This document shows, in pieces, positions 54,096 through 64,000 of a DNA stretch of 64,000 nt. How positions within the stretch are numbered: the stretch's first letter is position 1; every line of letters begins with the position of its first letter. The notes under the pieces were generated by a model. That model searched no databases. It worked only from the letters and a program-made list of their open reading frames with translations, and was not told the DNA's origin. The DNA comes from an uncultured beta proteobacterium (lineage in GTDB: Bacteria > Pseudomonadota > Gammaproteobacteria > Burkholderiales > Burkholderiaceae_C), in contig CAILAY010000020.1 in the NCBI GenBank assembly GCA_903832285.1, positions 1 to 64,000 on the forward strand. The letters are read 5' to 3'. A program made the translations under genes and the position numbers.

Positions 54096-56780
54096 CTACG
54101 CCATCAGCGCTTCCAGAAGTTCCGTCTCGATGGCAATCTGTTCACGATTGTGCTGTAGCGCGGCACCGTCGATCAGGAAGCTGTCTTCCACCCGTTCGCC
54201 CAGCGTGCTGACCTTGGCCAGTTGCAAGTTGATGTGGTGTGCGGCGAGCACGCGGGCCACACTGTAGAGCAAGCCAACACGGTCGCTGGCGGAGATATTG
54301 AGCAGCCAGCGCTGCGCCTTTTCGTCGGGCCGCAAATCAACTCGCGGCGCCACAGGGAAGCTCTTGACCCGGCGCGAAACGCGCCCGCGGCGCGGCGCGG
54401 GCAGCGGTCCCTGCTCCTCGATGGTTTTTGCCAATCCGGTTTCCATCAGGTTGATAAGGTCGCGGTAGCTCTCGGGCTCGTCTGCCGTGACCACCTGAAA
54501 AGTATCGAGCGCGTAGCCGTTTCTGGCGGTGTAGATCTTGGCGTCCAGAATGCTGAAACCGGCCTGATCGAAGTAGCCGCAGATGCGCGCAAACAGGTCG
54601 GGCTGATCAGGCGTGTACACCAGCACCTGCAGGCCTTCGCCCACGTGCGATTGGCGCGCCCGCACGGTGGCGCCCAGGCGCTGCTGGGTTCGACCTTCGG
54701 CGGGTGCAGCACCCGCCATTCGGCTGATTTCACTGCCGCGAATCGAGCGCCGCGTCAGTTGGCGCGTGTGCCAGGCGATGTCGGAGGCGTCATGGCGCAT
54801 GAAGTAGCCCACGTCCAGCGTGTCCCACAGCGGCCTGTGCGCCTCAAAAGGCAGGGCGTGCAGCGCCAGGATGCTCAGTGCTTCGCGCTTGCAGGCTTCA
54901 ATCTCCGCTCCCGGATCCGGCGCGCGTCCGCCCAGGCTGCGCAGCGCGAGCCGGTACAGGTCTTCGAGCAGCTTGCCCTTCCAGGCATTCCATACCTTGG
55001 GCGAGGTGCCGCGGATGTCGGCCACCGTCAGCAGATACAGTGAAGTGAGATTGCGCTCGTTGCCCACCCGTTGGGCGAAGGCGGTGATCACGTCGGGGTC
55101 GCTCAGGTCTTCCTTTTGTGCGATTCGGCTCATCGTGAGGTGTTCGCGCACCAGTAGTTCGATCAACCTGGCGTCGTCGGAGGCGACGCCGTGCTCGCGG
55201 CAAAAGCGCCGCACTTCCACTACGCCCAATTCCGAGTGATCGCCGCCGCGTCCCTTGGCAATGTCGTGAAAAAGCGCGGCCGTGTACAGCAGCCAGGGCT
55301 TGTCCCAACCCGCTGCGAGCTGAGAACAAAACGGGTATTCGTGCGCGTGCTCGGCCATGAAGAAGCGGCGCACGTTGCGCAGCACCATGAGGATGTGCTG
55401 GTCCACCGTGTAAACGTGGAACAGGTCGTGCTGCATCTGGCCTACGATCTTGCGAAACACCCACAGGTAACGCCCCAGCACCGAGGTCTGGTTCATGAGG
55501 CGCATGGCGTGCGTGATGCCGTCGTGTTGCTGCAGGATGGCGAGAAAAGTGGCGCGATTCACCGCGTCGCGCCGGTAGGCTGCGGTCATCACGCTGCGTG
55601 CATTGAAGAGGGCGCGCAAGGTGCGCGCCGACAATCCCTTGACTCCTACTGTGGTCTGGTAGAGAAGAAAGGTCTCCAGGATCGCGTGCGGCTGGCGCAG
55701 ATACAGGTCGTCGCTGACGACCTCGATCATGCCGGCCTTGTCGGAAAAACGCTCGTTGATGGGGCGCGGTGCGTGCGTGATCGGGTTCAGCCGTTCCTCG
55801 ATGTTGAGCAGCAGGATCTGGTTCAACTGCGTCACCGCCTTGGCGGCCCAGTAATAGCGGCGCATCAGCAACTCGCTCGCGCGCAGCGGCGCCCGGTAGC
55901 GCTCGGACACGGTGCGCGCGCCGTCACTCGTCTGCGTGACGTAACCAAAGCTGTTGGCCACGACGGTTTGCAGGTCAAACACGAGCCGGTCTTCGCGCCG
56001 CTTTGCCAGCAGATGGAGCCGGGCGCGGATCAGGTTCAGCAGCGCTTCATTGCGCTTGATCTGCCGCACCTCGAAGGGCGTCGCCAGCCCATTGCGCGCG
56101 AGTTCATCCCAGGTCTTGCCCAGACCCGCAGCCTTGGAAATCCACAGTATCACCTGCAGGTCGCGCAAGCCGCCGGGCGATTCCTTGCAGTTGGGTTCGA
56201 GCGCGTAAGGCGTATTTTCCTGCCGGTTGTGACGCTGGCGCAGCTCCAGAGTTTTGGCCACGAAGAAGGCGTGTGGATCCAGCGTGCAAGCAAACTGCTT
56301 CTGGAACTGCCCATACAAAGCCGCGTTGCCGACAATGAGGCGCGACTCCAGCAGCGAGGTTTGCACCGTGACGTCGCGCTCGCTCTCACTCAGGCATTGG
56401 GCCAGGTCGCGCACGCTGGAGCCTATCTCCAGGCCAGAGTCCCAGCAACTGCCGATCAGCCCTTCAATGCGCGTCTTCAGCGCCGGGTCGTTCTCGGGTG
56501 AGATGCCCACGGGCAAAAGCACCAGCACGTCGATATCGGAATAGGGGAACAGCTCGCCGCGACCGTAGCCACCCACAGCCAACAACGCGAGCCTGGCATC
56601 GCAGGCCTGGTCCAGACCGGCCTGGCGCCAAAGGGTCGTGAGGGTGGCGTCAGTGAGTTGCGCGAGTTGTCGCAGGCTGGAGCGCACGCCGCGGGTGGAG
56701 GCGCCGCTGTCCTGAACGGTCTGCAGCACGGCGGCCTTTTGGGCGCGGTACTGATCGCGCAGCGATGGCGTTGCAGTCAT
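54096..56780 (-). CDS. glnD: [Protein-PII] uridylyltransferase/uridylyl-removing enzyme
   Basis: This 894-residue nitrogen sensor has the nucleotidyltransferase motif [19 protein letters not shown] (about residue 70), an HD domain ([16 protein letters not shown], about 500) and two C-terminal ACT domains ([20 protein letters not shown] and [20 protein letters not shown]). It uridylylates PII when glutamine is low. It is 28 nt downstream of map, a common arrangement in betaproteobacteria. Confidence 0.96.
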   Translation of the reverse strand: MTATPSLRDQYRAQKAAVLQTVQDSGASTRGVRSSLRQLAQLTDATLTTLWRQAGLDQACDARLALLAVGGYGRGELFPYSDIDVLVLLPVGISPENDPALKTRIEGLIGSCWDSGLEIGSSVRDLAQCLSESERDVTVQTSLLESRLIVGNAALYGQFQKQFACTLDPHAFFVAKTLELRQRHNRQENTPYALEPNCKESPGGLRDLQVILWISKAAGLGKTWDELARNGLATPFEVRQIKRNEALLNLIRARLHLLAKRREDRLVFDLQTVVANSFGYVTQTSDGARTVSERYRAPLRASELLMRRYYWAAKAVTQLNQILLLNIEERLNPITHAPRPINERFSDKAGMIEVVSDDLYLRQPHAILETFLLYQTTVGVKGLSARTLRALFNARSVMTAAYRRDAVNRATFLAILQQHDGITHAMRLMNQTSVLGRYLWVFRKIVGQMQHDLFHVYTVDQHILMVLRNVRRFFMAEHAHEYPFCSQLAAGWDKPWLLYTAALFHDIAKGRGGDHSELGVVEVRRFCREHGVASDDARLIELLVREHLTMSRIAQKEDLSDPDVITAFAQRVGNERNLTSLYLLTVADIRGTSPKVWNAWKGKLLEDLYRLALRSLGGRAPDPGAEIEACKREALSILALHALPFEAHRPLWDTLDVGYFMRHDASDIAWHTRQLTRRSIRGSEISRMAGAAPAEGRTQQRLGATVRARQSHVGEGLQVLVYTPDQPDLFARICGYFDQAGFSILDAKIYTARNGYALDTFQVVTADEPESYRDLINLMETGLAKTIEEQGPLPAPRRGRVSRRVKSFPVAPRVDLRPDEKAQRWLLNISASDRVGLLYSVARVLAAHHINLQLAKVSTLGERVEDSFLIDGAALQHNREQIAIETELLEALMA

Positions 56781-56808
56781 TGTTTCGAGGCGGCTTGCCT
56801 TGAACGCA

Positions 56809-57615
56809 TCAATTCACTGAAACAAATGCCGGGACGGGTGGGCACCCATCCGACAGGGTCAACACCTCGTAGCCGGTGGGAGTGACGAGGATCGTGTGCT
56901 CCCACTGCGCCGACAGAGAGTGGTCCTTCGTGACGATGGTCCAGCCGTCGCCCAGTTCCTTGATCTCCTTGCGCCCCGCGTTGAGCATGGGCTCGATCGT
57001 GAGCGTCATGCCGGCCCTGAGTTCATCCAGCGTTCCAGGCTTTCCGTAGTGCAGCACCTGCGGCTCTTCATGGAATTTCTGGCCAATGCCGTGGCCACAG
57101 AACTCGCGCACCACACTCAGGCCATGGCCTTCGGCAAATTTCTGGATCGCGTGGCCGATGTCGCCCAGGTGCGCACCTGGCCTGACCTGCAGGATACCGC
57201 GCCACAGCGCATCGTAGGTCAGGGCGCACAGGCGCTTGGCAGCGATGGACGCCTCACCCACGAGGTACATGCGGCTGGAGTCGCCGTGCCAGCCGTCCTT
57301 GATGACGGTGACGTCCACGTTCAGGATGTCGCCCTTCTTCAAAGGTTTGTCGTTGGGGATGCCGTGGCAGACTTGGTGGTTGATGGAAGTGCAGATGGAC
57401 TTCGGATAGGGGTTGCGCCCGGAGGGATCGTAGTTCAGCGGCGCCGAGATGGCATGCAATACCTTCGTGGTGTAGTCCTCGGCCAGCTGGTCCAACTCAT
57501 TGGTCGTGACGCCAGGTTTCACGAAGGGGGTCAGGTAGTCCAGCACCTGCGCCGTCAATCGGCCCGCGATGCGCATGCCGTTGATTCCGGCCTCGTCTTT
57601 GATGGTGATGGTCAT
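56809..57615 (-). CDS. map: Methionine aminopeptidase, type I
   Basis: This 268-residue metalloprotease removes the initiator Met. Metal ligands lie in [14 protein letters not shown] (two Asp), [13 protein letters not shown] (His), TIEPML (Glu) and [11 protein letters not shown] (Glu). The substrate-binding His is in [11 protein letters not shown]. Its start [11 protein letters not shown] is standard. It is probably cotranscribed with glnD downstream. Confidence 0.96.
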   Translation of the reverse strand: MTITIKDEAGINGMRIAGRLTAQVLDYLTPFVKPGVTTNELDQLAEDYTTKVLHAISAPLNYDPSGRNPYPKSICTSINHQVCHGIPNDKPLKKGDILNVDVTVIKDGWHGDSSRMYLVGEASIAAKRLCALTYDALWRGILQVRPGAHLGDIGHAIQKFAEGHGLSVVREFCGHGIGQKFHEEPQVLHYGKPGTLDELRAGMTLTIEPMLNAGRKEIKELGDGWTIVTKDHSLSAQWEHTILVTPTGYEVLTLSDGCPPVPAFVSVN

Positions 57616-57775
57616 GGGTCCGGATTATCCCCGAGGCCGTGAATCTGAACCGGACAGCCCGGATCAACCCCACAGCTAAAATCGAACCCAGTGCGGGCCA
57701 GCACACCGAGCGGGTCCGTGGGTCCCGCGCGACCAGCCTCCAAAAACGTCAACACCCTCTAACGAGTTCAGCACC

Positions 57776-60700
57776 GTGACCCTGCATATTTCCCCTTTCG
57801 ACGGTGCCCCGCTCGGCATCAATGCCTTGAGCGAATTCCGCGTGCAGCAACTGCTGCCGCGCCTGCAAGCGGTCAGCGTCAAGGTCAACGGCGTCTCGGC
57901 CCGGTTTGTGCATCTGGTGGCGAGTGACCAACCGCTGAGTACGGAACAAGTGCAGCGCCTCGACGCCCTGTTGCAATACGGCGAGCCTCATGCCGGATCG
58001 ATGGAGGGCGAACTGCTGGTGGTGACGCCGCGCTTCGGCACCGTCTCGCCGTGGGCTTCGAAGGCCACCGACATTGCGCACAATTGCGGCCTCAACGTGC
58101 GCCGCATCGAGCGCATCACAGAGTACCGTGTCAGCTTGCAGGCGGAACTGCTGGGCAAGGCGACGTTGAGCGAAGAACAGCGCCAACAGATCGCGGTGCT
58201 GCTGCACGACCGGATGACCGAGAACGTGATGGCAGATCGTTCTCTGGCTTGCGGCCTGTTTGCCGCGATGCCCGCCGCTGCCATGGAGCAGATCGACGTC
58301 TTGCAGGGAGGCAAGGTGGCGTTGGAGCAGGCCAACATCAAGTTTGGTCTGGCACTGGCCGTGGACGAGATCGACTACCTCGTGGCCGCGTTTCGGGGAT
58401 TGAGGCGCAATCCCACGGATGTGGAATTGATGATGTTCGCCCAGGCCAACAGCGAGCATTGCCGGCACAAGATTTTTAACGCGCAGTTCACGCTCGATGG
58501 TGTGGCGCAGGACAAGAGTCTGTTCGGCATGATCCGCCACACGCACCAGACCAGCCCGCAGTACATGATCGTCGCCTATTCCGACAACGCCTCGGTGATG
58601 GAAGGCACGCAGGTGCAGCGTTTCATTGCCAAGTCCAATGATGCCAACAGCGCACCGAGCTATCAAAAAGAGAGCGCCCTGAGCCACGTGCTGATGAAGG
58701 TGGAGACACACAACCACCCCACGGCGATCTCACCCTTCCCCGGTGCCTCCACCGGCGCAGGCGGCGAAATCCGCGATGAAGGCGCCACCGGCCGTGGCTC
58801 CAAGCCCAAAGCTGGTCTCACGGGCTTTACCGTTTCGAAAATCAATTGGGGTCAGATTCCAATTAATTGTCAAAACGAGAAAAATGAAAAGAATTGGAAT
58901 CTGACCCCAATTAGTGACAAGCCGGAGCACATTGCCAGCGCCTTGCAGATCATGCTCGAGGGGCCGCTGGGTGGGGCGGCGTTCAACAACGAGTTCGGGC
59001 GTCCCAATCTGCTGGGCTACTTTCGCGAGTACGAGCAGGTCATTGCCTCGGACGTGGACAGCATCCGGCGCGGCTACCACAAGCCCATCATGATCGCCGG
59101 TGGCTTGGGCACCATCGACGCCGGACAGACGCACAAGATCGCATTCCCGGCGGGCAGCATGTTGATCCAGTTGGGCGGGCCCGGCATGCGCATCGGCATG
59201 GGCGGCAGCGCGGCCAGCTCTCTCGCCACGGGTGCCAACGCGGCCCATCTGGATTTCGATTCGGTGCAACGCGGCAACCCGGAGATGCAACGGCGCGCGC
59301 AGGAAGTCATCAACCATTGCTGGACCCTGCTTGAGGCCAACCCCATCCTGGCGATCCACGACGTGGGCGCCGGTGGCTTGAGCAACGCGTTCCCTGAGCT
59401 GACCAACGATGCCGGATGCGGTGCACGTTTTGATCTGCGCACGGTGCCGCTGGAAGAATCGGGCTTGGCGCCCAAGGAAATCTGGTGCAACGAAAGCCAG
59501 GAGCGCTACGTGATAGCGATCGCGCCCGAGTCGCTGGAACTTTTCAAATCATTCTGCGAACGCGAGCGCTGCCCGTTTGCGGTGGTCGGTGTAGCGACCG
59601 ATGAGCGCCAACTGGTGCTGGCCGACAGGGACGCCGAGACGCCGGTGGATATGCCGATGAACGTCTTGCTTGGCAAGCCGCCCAAGATGCACCGGGACGT
59701 GAAGAGCGTGCAGCGCCAATTCGCGCCCATCGACCTGAACGGCGTGGACCTGCAGCAGGCTGCGATTCAGGTCCTGTCCAACCCGACGGTGGCGAGCAAG
59801 CGTTTCCTCATCACCATCGGCGACCGGACGGTGGGCGGACTCACGCACCGCGATCAGATGGTCGGACCGTGGCAAGTGCCGGTAGCCGATTGCGCCGTGA
59901 CTCTGGCCGATTACCAAGGCTTTGCCGGCGAGGTGATGGCCATGGGCGAGCGCACGCCGCTGGCGAGCCTGAACGCCGCCGCATCCGGCCGCATGGCGGT
60001 GGCCGAGGCCATCACGAATCTGCTGGCCGCTCCGATTGAGCTACCACGAGTGAAGCTCTCGGCCAACTGGATGGCGGCTTGTGGCGAGCCGGGCGAGGAC
60101 GCCGATCTGTATGCCACCGTCAAGGCCGTGGGCATGGAACTGTGCCCCGCTTTAGGCATATCCATTCCGGTGGGCAAGGATTCGCTCTCGATGCGCACGC
60201 AGTGGACCGACCCGGCGAACGCCGAGGCCAGGAAGGTGACGTCTCCGGTATCGCTCATTGTCACAGCGTTCGCGACGCTGGCCGATGTGCGCGGCACACT
60301 CACGCCCCAACTCAATGGCACTGAAGAAGATACAACGCTGGTGCTGATCGATCTGGGCAAGGGGGCCAAGCGCATGGGTGCCAGCATCCTGGCGCAGGTG
60401 TTGAACCAGGCCGGTGGCGAGGTGCCCGATCTGCACCAACCGCAGGACCTGATCAATCTGGTGAACGCCGTCAACGAATTGCGCGCAAGAGGCCAGATCC
60501 TGGCCTATCACGACCGCAGCGACGGTGGCCTCTTCGCGACGGTGTGCGAGATGGCCTTCGCCGGCCATGTGGGCGTGTCGCTCAATGTCGATCTGCTCGT
60601 GACCGAGGGCGACGGCGTGAGCGACAGCCGCATGGATGCGGGGGATAGCAAGAACTGGGCGGGGCAGGTCGGTGCAAGACGTGACGATGCAACGCTGAGA

Positions 60701-61831
60701 TCGCTGTTCAACGAAGAGCTGGGTGTCGTGCTGCAGGTGCGCACGGCTGAGCGCAATGACGTGATGCGGGCCCTGCGAGACCATGGGCTAAGTGCCCACA
60801 GCCACTTCGTTGGCAAGACCCGACCCGAGAGTTCGGAGGTCGATTTCGGCAAGGGCGAAGTGCAGGTCTGGCGCGACGCCAAATGCATTTTCAGCGCCCG
60901 GCTTGCCGACCTGCATCAGGTCTGGGACGCGTTCAGCTGGCGCATCTGCCAGCAGCGCGACAACCCCCGTTGTGCCGATGCCGAACACGCTTCCACCGGC
61001 GCGCAGTCGGACCCGGGTTTGCACCAGCATTTGACGTTTATTCCTTACTCACCGGGGTTGCTGTTGTCGCGTCCCAAGGTGGCGGTGTTGCGCGAACAGG
61101 GAGTGAACTCGCAGATCGAGATGGCCTACGCGTTTGCCGAGGCCGGCTTTGACGCCGTGGACGTGCACATGACCGATCTGCAGACGGGCCGCGCCAGACT
61201 GCAGGACTTCGCTGGCGTCGTGGCCTGCGGCGGCTTCAGCTACGGCGATACGCTGGGTGCCGGCATTGGCTGGGCGCGCTCCATCACCTTCAACGCAGGA
61301 ATGGCGGAGCAGTTTCAAACCTTCTTTGCACGCAGCGACACCTTCGGTCTGGGCGTTTGCAATGGCTGCCAGATGTTTGCCGAGTTGGCCGACATCATCC
61401 CCGGAGCGGCAAATTGGCCACGCTTCACAACCAACCAGAGCGAGCGCTTTGAGGCACGCTTGTCCATGGTGGAAATACTTGACTCGCCGAGCCTGTTCCT
61501 GCGGGGCATGGCTGGAAGTCGGCTACCGATCGCCGTTGCACACGGGGAGGGTTTTGCCAACTTCACGCATCGCGGTGACGCAAGTCAGGCGATCGGCGCC
61601 ATGCGCTTCGTCGACAACGTCGGGCGCGGCACGGAGGCCTATCCTGCCAATCCGAATGGCAGCCCGGGCGGGCTCACGGCAGTGACCACAGCCGACGGTC
61701 GCTTCACTGCCATGATGCCGCACCCCGAGCGTGTGTTTCGCAACATCCAGATGAGTTGGAGCGCAGGCCACGTCAACGACTTCAGTCCCTGGATGCAACT
61801 CTGGCGCAACGCGCGTCGCTGGGTAGGTTGA
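57776..61831 (+). CDS. purL: Phosphoribosylformylglycinamidine synthase
   Basis: This 1351-residue large-type PurL starts at GTG 57776. It has an N-terminal domain, the FGAM synthetase core ([47 protein letters not shown]) and a C-terminal glutaminase ([15 protein letters not shown]; Cys in [23 protein letters not shown]). It makes FGAM in purine synthesis. Between FTVSK and DKPEHI the usual NLxLPGxxQPWE-type segment is replaced by residues encoded by a palindromic element (58844-58912). The frame stays open, so the enzyme is probably functional. Confidence 0.95.
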   Translation: MTLHISPFDGAPLGINALSEFRVQQLLPRLQAVSVKVNGVSARFVHLVASDQPLSTEQVQRLDALLQYGEPHAGSMEGELLVVTPRFGTVSPWASKATDIAHNCGLNVRRIERITEYRVSLQAELLGKATLSEEQRQQIAVLLHDRMTENVMADRSLACGLFAAMPAAAMEQIDVLQGGKVALEQANIKFGLALAVDEIDYLVAAFRGLRRNPTDVELMMFAQANSEHCRHKIFNAQFTLDGVAQDKSLFGMIRHTHQTSPQYMIVAYSDNASVMEGTQVQRFIAKSNDANSAPSYQKESALSHVLMKVETHNHPTAISPFPGASTGAGGEIRDEGATGRGSKPKAGLTGFTVSKINWGQIPINCQNEKNEKNWNLTPISDKPEHIASALQIMLEGPLGGAAFNNEFGRPNLLGYFREYEQVIASDVDSIRRGYHKPIMIAGGLGTIDAGQTHKIAFPAGSMLIQLGGPGMRIGMGGSAASSLATGANAAHLDFDSVQRGNPEMQRRAQEVINHCWTLLEANPILAIHDVGAGGLSNAFPELTNDAGCGARFDLRTVPLEESGLAPKEIWCNESQERYVIAIAPESLELFKSFCERERCPFAVVGVATDERQLVLADRDAETPVDMPMNVLLGKPPKMHRDVKSVQRQFAPIDLNGVDLQQAAIQVLSNPTVASKRFLITIGDRTVGGLTHRDQMVGPWQVPVADCAVTLADYQGFAGEVMAMGERTPLASLNAAASGRMAVAEAITNLLAAPIELPRVKLSANWMAACGEPGEDADLYATVKAVGMELCPALGISIPVGKDSLSMRTQWTDPANAEARKVTSPVSLIVTAFATLADVRGTLTPQLNGTEEDTTLVLIDLGKGAKRMGASILAQVLNQAGGEVPDLHQPQDLINLVNAVNELRARGQILAYHDRSDGGLFATVCEMAFAGHVGVSLNVDLLVTEGDGVSDSRMDAGDSKNWAGQVGARRDDATLRSLFNEELGVVLQVRTAERNDVMRALRDHGLSAHSHFVGKTRPESSEVDFGKGEVQVWRDAKCIFSARLADLHQVWDAFSWRICQQRDNPRCADAEHASTGAQSDPGLHQHLTFIPYSPGLLLSRPKVAVLREQGVNSQIEMAYAFAEAGFDAVDVHMTDLQTGRARLQDFAGVVACGGFSYGDTLGAGIGWARSITFNAGMAEQFQTFFARSDTFGLGVCNGCQMFAELADIIPGAANWPRFTTNQSERFEARLSMVEILDSPSLFLRGMAGSRLPIAVAHGEGFANFTHRGDASQAIGAMRFVDNVGRGTEAYPANPNGSPGGLTAVTTADGRFTAMMPHPERVFRNIQMSWSAGHVNDFSPWMQLWRNARRWVG
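58844..58912. repeat. Palindromic (REP-like) element inserted in frame in purL
   Basis: Two perfect 21-bp inverted arms (58844-58864 and 58892-58912) flank a 27-nt AT-rich spacer. The arms contain GGGGTCAGATTCC and its complement. Base composition is far more AT-rich than the surrounding purL. The GGGGTCAGATTCC type of palindrome is seen as scattered repeats in betaproteobacterial genomes, so this looks like a mobile short palindrome captured in a coding region. That family assignment comes from memory and was not searched. Confidence 0.85.
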
Positions 61832-62448
61832 TGCCGGTCCAGCGGCGGCTACCGTGCGAGGCTGTTTCTTCGAACCCGGAATTTCGGGCTCTGGCGTCCA
61901 TTCGGGGCATCGCGGTGGATCTGCGCTACGCCGGGTGCGATAACTTTGTCGGACGAAACCTCTACGGTGACTTGAACTGTGCCTGGCTGCAGCGCGAGGC
62001 TGCCGCAGGCTTGGAGCGCGCGGCGTCGATGTTGGGACAAGGGTATCCCGCATTGACGCTGCTGGTGCTCGATGCGCTGCGCCCGCATCGGGTGCAGCAG
62101 CAACTGTGGCAGCACCTGGAGGGAACGGAACTGCGGTCATACCTTGCGGACCCCGCGCGCGGATCCATCCACTCCTTTGGCATGGCCGTCGATGTGACGC
62201 TGATGGACGATACCGGTACCGCGCTGGATATGGGAACCGGCTTTGACGACCTGTCCGAGTTGTCGCATCCGGATCTTGAAGACGCGCATCTGGCGCAGGG
62301 TCGTTTGAGCCCGGAGCAGTTTGCGAACCGCATGGTCCTGCGCAACGCGATGTGCGGGAGCGGATTTCGCGCCATCCACAGCGAGTGGTGGCACTTCGAT
62401 TTCGGCGACCGTGATCTGATCCGCCAGCACTACTTGCGCATCGATTGA
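61831..62448 (+). CDS. D-alanyl-D-alanine dipeptidase (VanX/DdpX, M15D family)
   Basis: This 205-residue metallopeptidase has its ATG sharing one base with the purL stop (TGATG). Zinc ligands are in SIHSFGMAVDVTL (SxHxxGxAxD) and SEWWHFDF (ExWH). VDLRYAGCDNFVGRNLYG is the usual N-terminal motif. Such enzymes cleave D-Ala-D-Ala for wall turnover or nutrition. No van genes are nearby, so a resistance function is not implied. No signal peptide is seen, so it may be cytoplasmic. Confidence 0.88.
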   Translation: MPVQRRLPCEAVSSNPEFRALASIRGIAVDLRYAGCDNFVGRNLYGDLNCAWLQREAAAGLERAASMLGQGYPALTLLVLDALRPHRVQQQLWQHLEGTELRSYLADPARGSIHSFGMAVDVTLMDDTGTALDMGTGFDDLSELSHPDLEDAHLAQGRLSPEQFANRMVLRNAMCGSGFRAIHSEWWHFDFGDRDLIRQHYLRID

Positions 62449-62479
62449 CCCAGTAGCTGCGCCCTGCCGGGCGCACACG

Positions 62480-62503
62480 AAAAAGGCCCGCGTTGTGCGG
62501 GCC
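62480..62503 (-). terminator. Rho-independent terminator of hppA
   Basis: On the minus strand a 7-bp GC stem (GGCCCGC with GCGGGCC, 5-nt loop) is followed by five T residues. It lies 42-65 nt after the hppA stop. A second small hairpin, GCGCCC-N4-GGGCGC at about 62459-62474, could serve the plus-strand dipeptidase gene. Confidence 0.85.
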
Positions 62504-62544
62504 CTGGTTTGATGCGCATCGGAGCCAAGCCCCGACCGGGGATA

Positions 62545-64000
62545 TCAACCGCCGTGAATCCTCATCATCACCGGCACGATCAGCAGCGCCACGATGTTGA
62601 TGATCTTGATCAGTGGGTTTACGGCCGGGCCGGCGGTGTCCTTGTAGGGGTCGCCCACGGTGTCACCGGTGACAGCGGACTTGTGCGCTTCGGAGCCCTT
62701 GCCGCCAAAGTTGCCGTCTTCGATGTACTTCTTGGCGTTGTCCCAGGCACCGCCGCCGGTACACATGGAAATCGCCACGAACAGACCGGTCACGATCGTG
62801 CCCATCAGCAGGCCACCCAGCGCCTTGGGGCCGAGGATCAGGCCGACCAGAATCGGCACCACCACCGGCAGCAGCGACGGGATCATCATTTCCTTTATGG
62901 CAGCGGTCGTGAGCATATCGACAGCGGTGTCGTACTCGGGTTTGGCCGTGCCTTCCATGATGCCCTTGATCTCGCGGAACTGGCGCCGCACTTCCACCAC
63001 CACGGAGCCGGCAGCGCGGCCCACCGCCTCCATCGCCATCGCGCCAAAGAGGTAGGGGATAAGACCACCAATGAACAAACCGATGATGACCAGCGGGTCC
63101 TTCAGATCAAAGCTGATGGCGTGGCCATAGCCTTCGAGCTTGTGCGTGTAGTCGGCAAACAGCACCAGCGCGGCCAGGCCGGCGGAACCGATGGCGTAGC
63201 CCTTGGTCACAGCCTTGGTGGTGTTGCCCACCGCGTCCAGCGGATCGGTGATGTCGCGCACGCTGGCGGGCATCTCGGACATTTCGGCGATACCGCCGGC
63301 GTTGTCGGTGATGGGGCCGTACGCGTCCAGCGCCACCACGATGCCAGCCATGCTGAGCATGGACGTGGCAGCGACGGCGACGCCATACAGGCCAGCCAGC
63401 CAGTAGGCGGTACCGATGGCCATGCAGACGAAAATCACGGGCCATGCGGTGGAACGCATGGACACGCCGAGGCCGGCAATGATGTTCGTGCCGTGTCCCG
63501 TGGTGGAGGCTTGCGCAATGTGGCGCACGGGTGCGTATTGCGTGCCGGTGTAGTACTCGGTGATGACCACCAGCGCTGCGGTCAGGATCAGGCCGACGGC
63601 GCAGGCACCAAACAGCGCCGTTGCCGTGACCAGGCTGCCGTCAGCCAGCTTGATGGCTGTTGGGAACAGGCTCTGGGTCACGAAGTAGAAGGCGATGAGC
63701 GACAGGATGCCGGCGACGGCCAGACCCTTGTACAGCGCCGGCATGACGTTCTTCATGCCGGGCGAGGCCTTGACGAAGAAGCAGCCGATGATGGAGGCGA
63801 CGATGGACACCGCGCCCAGTGCCAGCGGGTACATCACCGCTACCGTGCCCACGCTCGTCAGCAGCAACGCGCCCAGCACCATGGTCGCGATCAAGGTCAC
63901 TGCGTAGGTTTCAAAAAGGTCCGCGGCCATGCCGGCGCAGTCGCCCACGTTGTCGCCCACGTTGTCGGCGATCACGGCCGGGTTGCGCGGGTCGTCTTCC
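62545..64000 (-). CDS. hppA: H+-translocating membrane pyrophosphatase (3' part, start outside window)
   Basis: The frame is open to the window edge ([14 protein letters not shown]...), so the 5' end is missing. The multi-helix protein has the second catalytic motif [19 protein letters not shown] and, near the C terminus, [34 protein letters not shown] carries Lys at the position that separates K+-independent from K+-dependent enzymes, so it should be K+-independent. It couples PPi hydrolysis to proton export. Confidence 0.94.
   Translation of the reverse strand, partial: EDDPRNPAVIADNVGDNVGDCAGMAADLFETYAVTLIATMVLGALLLTSVGTVAVMYPLALGAVSIVASIIGCFFVKASPGMKNVMPALYKGLAVAGILSLIAFYFVTQSLFPTAIKLADGSLVTATALFGACAVGLILTAALVVITEYYTGTQYAPVRHIAQASTTGHGTNIIAGLGVSMRSTAWPVIFVCMAIGTAYWLAGLYGVAVAATSMLSMAGIVVALDAYGPITDNAGGIAEMSEMPASVRDITDPLDAVGNTTKAVTKGYAIGSAGLAALVLFADYTHKLEGYGHAISFDLKDPLVIIGLFIGGLIPYLFGAMAMEAVGRAAGSVVVEVRRQFREIKGIMEGTAKPEYDTAVDMLTTAAIKEMMIPSLLPVVVPILVGLILGPKALGGLLMGTIVTGLFVAISMCTGGGAWDNAKKYIEDGNFGGKGSEAHKSAVTGDTVGDPYKDTAGPAVNPLIKIINIVALLIVPVMMRIHGG

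Noticed and set aside
61831-62448. Reading the VanX-type gene as glycopeptide resistance
   Set aside because: No vanHA-like genes accompany it; chromosomal DdpX-type dipeptidases are common in Gram-negative bacteria.

Overview
The window is GC-rich chromosomal DNA from a denitrifying betaproteobacterium, probably of the order Burkholderiales. The inference rests on the housekeeping genes (map-glnD, purL, hppA, ettA), a BktB-type thiolase, a class II ribonucleotide reductase and a complete heme d1 (nir) gene set. Genes are dense, often overlap by 4-8 nt and lie in long operons. I see no tRNA, rRNA, CRISPR array, phage or intact insertion sequence.

Layout. 1-5.7 kb: 3' end of ettA, a lipase-like hydrolase, and a glutamate-amine ligase / class III aminotransferase / GntR regulator operon preceded by repeated GTGATCAA half-sites. 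5.7-9.7 kb: a P1 peptidase, a SorAB-type sulfite dehydrogenase and a secreted PhnD-like/rhodanese fusion. 9.7-16 kb: a CusCBA/CzcCBA-type heavy-metal efflux operon with a Cys/His-rich secreted protein. 16-21.3 kb: a glycerophosphodiesterase and an aapJQMP amino-acid ABC transporter. 21.5-27.3 kb: a DUF3149 peptide, a hemerythrin, a universal stress protein with an FNR-type box, nrdJ and bktB.

27.3-51 kb is a nitrite/nitric oxide respiration island. It holds nnrS with a DUF59 protein and a second polytopic membrane protein; nirS-nirM-nirN; a Dnr-type regulator; a nine-gene operon (44711 down to 34975); sirB2; and the heme d1 genes nirCFDLGHJ divergent from nirE. NirS would make NO from nitrite in the periplasm, NirM would carry electrons, and NirE/NirF/NirDLGH/NirJ/NirN would build and deliver heme d1. 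The nine-gene operon encodes a CuA-containing heme-copper enzyme related to B-family oxidases in which the cross-linked tyrosine is replaced by glutamine (an eNOR/sNOR-like putative NO reductase). The same operon also encodes a Sco protein, two paralogous cytochromes b fused to different redox modules (ferredoxin plus FAD/NAD(P) reductase; 2x[4Fe-4S] plus MvhD-like), a second and very divergent heme-copper subunit I, and a CtaA-like protein. No norB/norC of the classical type is in the window, so this operon is the best candidate for NO removal here.

51-64 kb: an NAD-dependent epimerase/reductase, two decayed genes (an O-methyltransferase remnant and a frameshifted DUF1579-like gene), an unknown small protein, glnD, map, purL carrying an in-frame palindromic insertion, a VanX-type dipeptidase and the 3' part of hppA.
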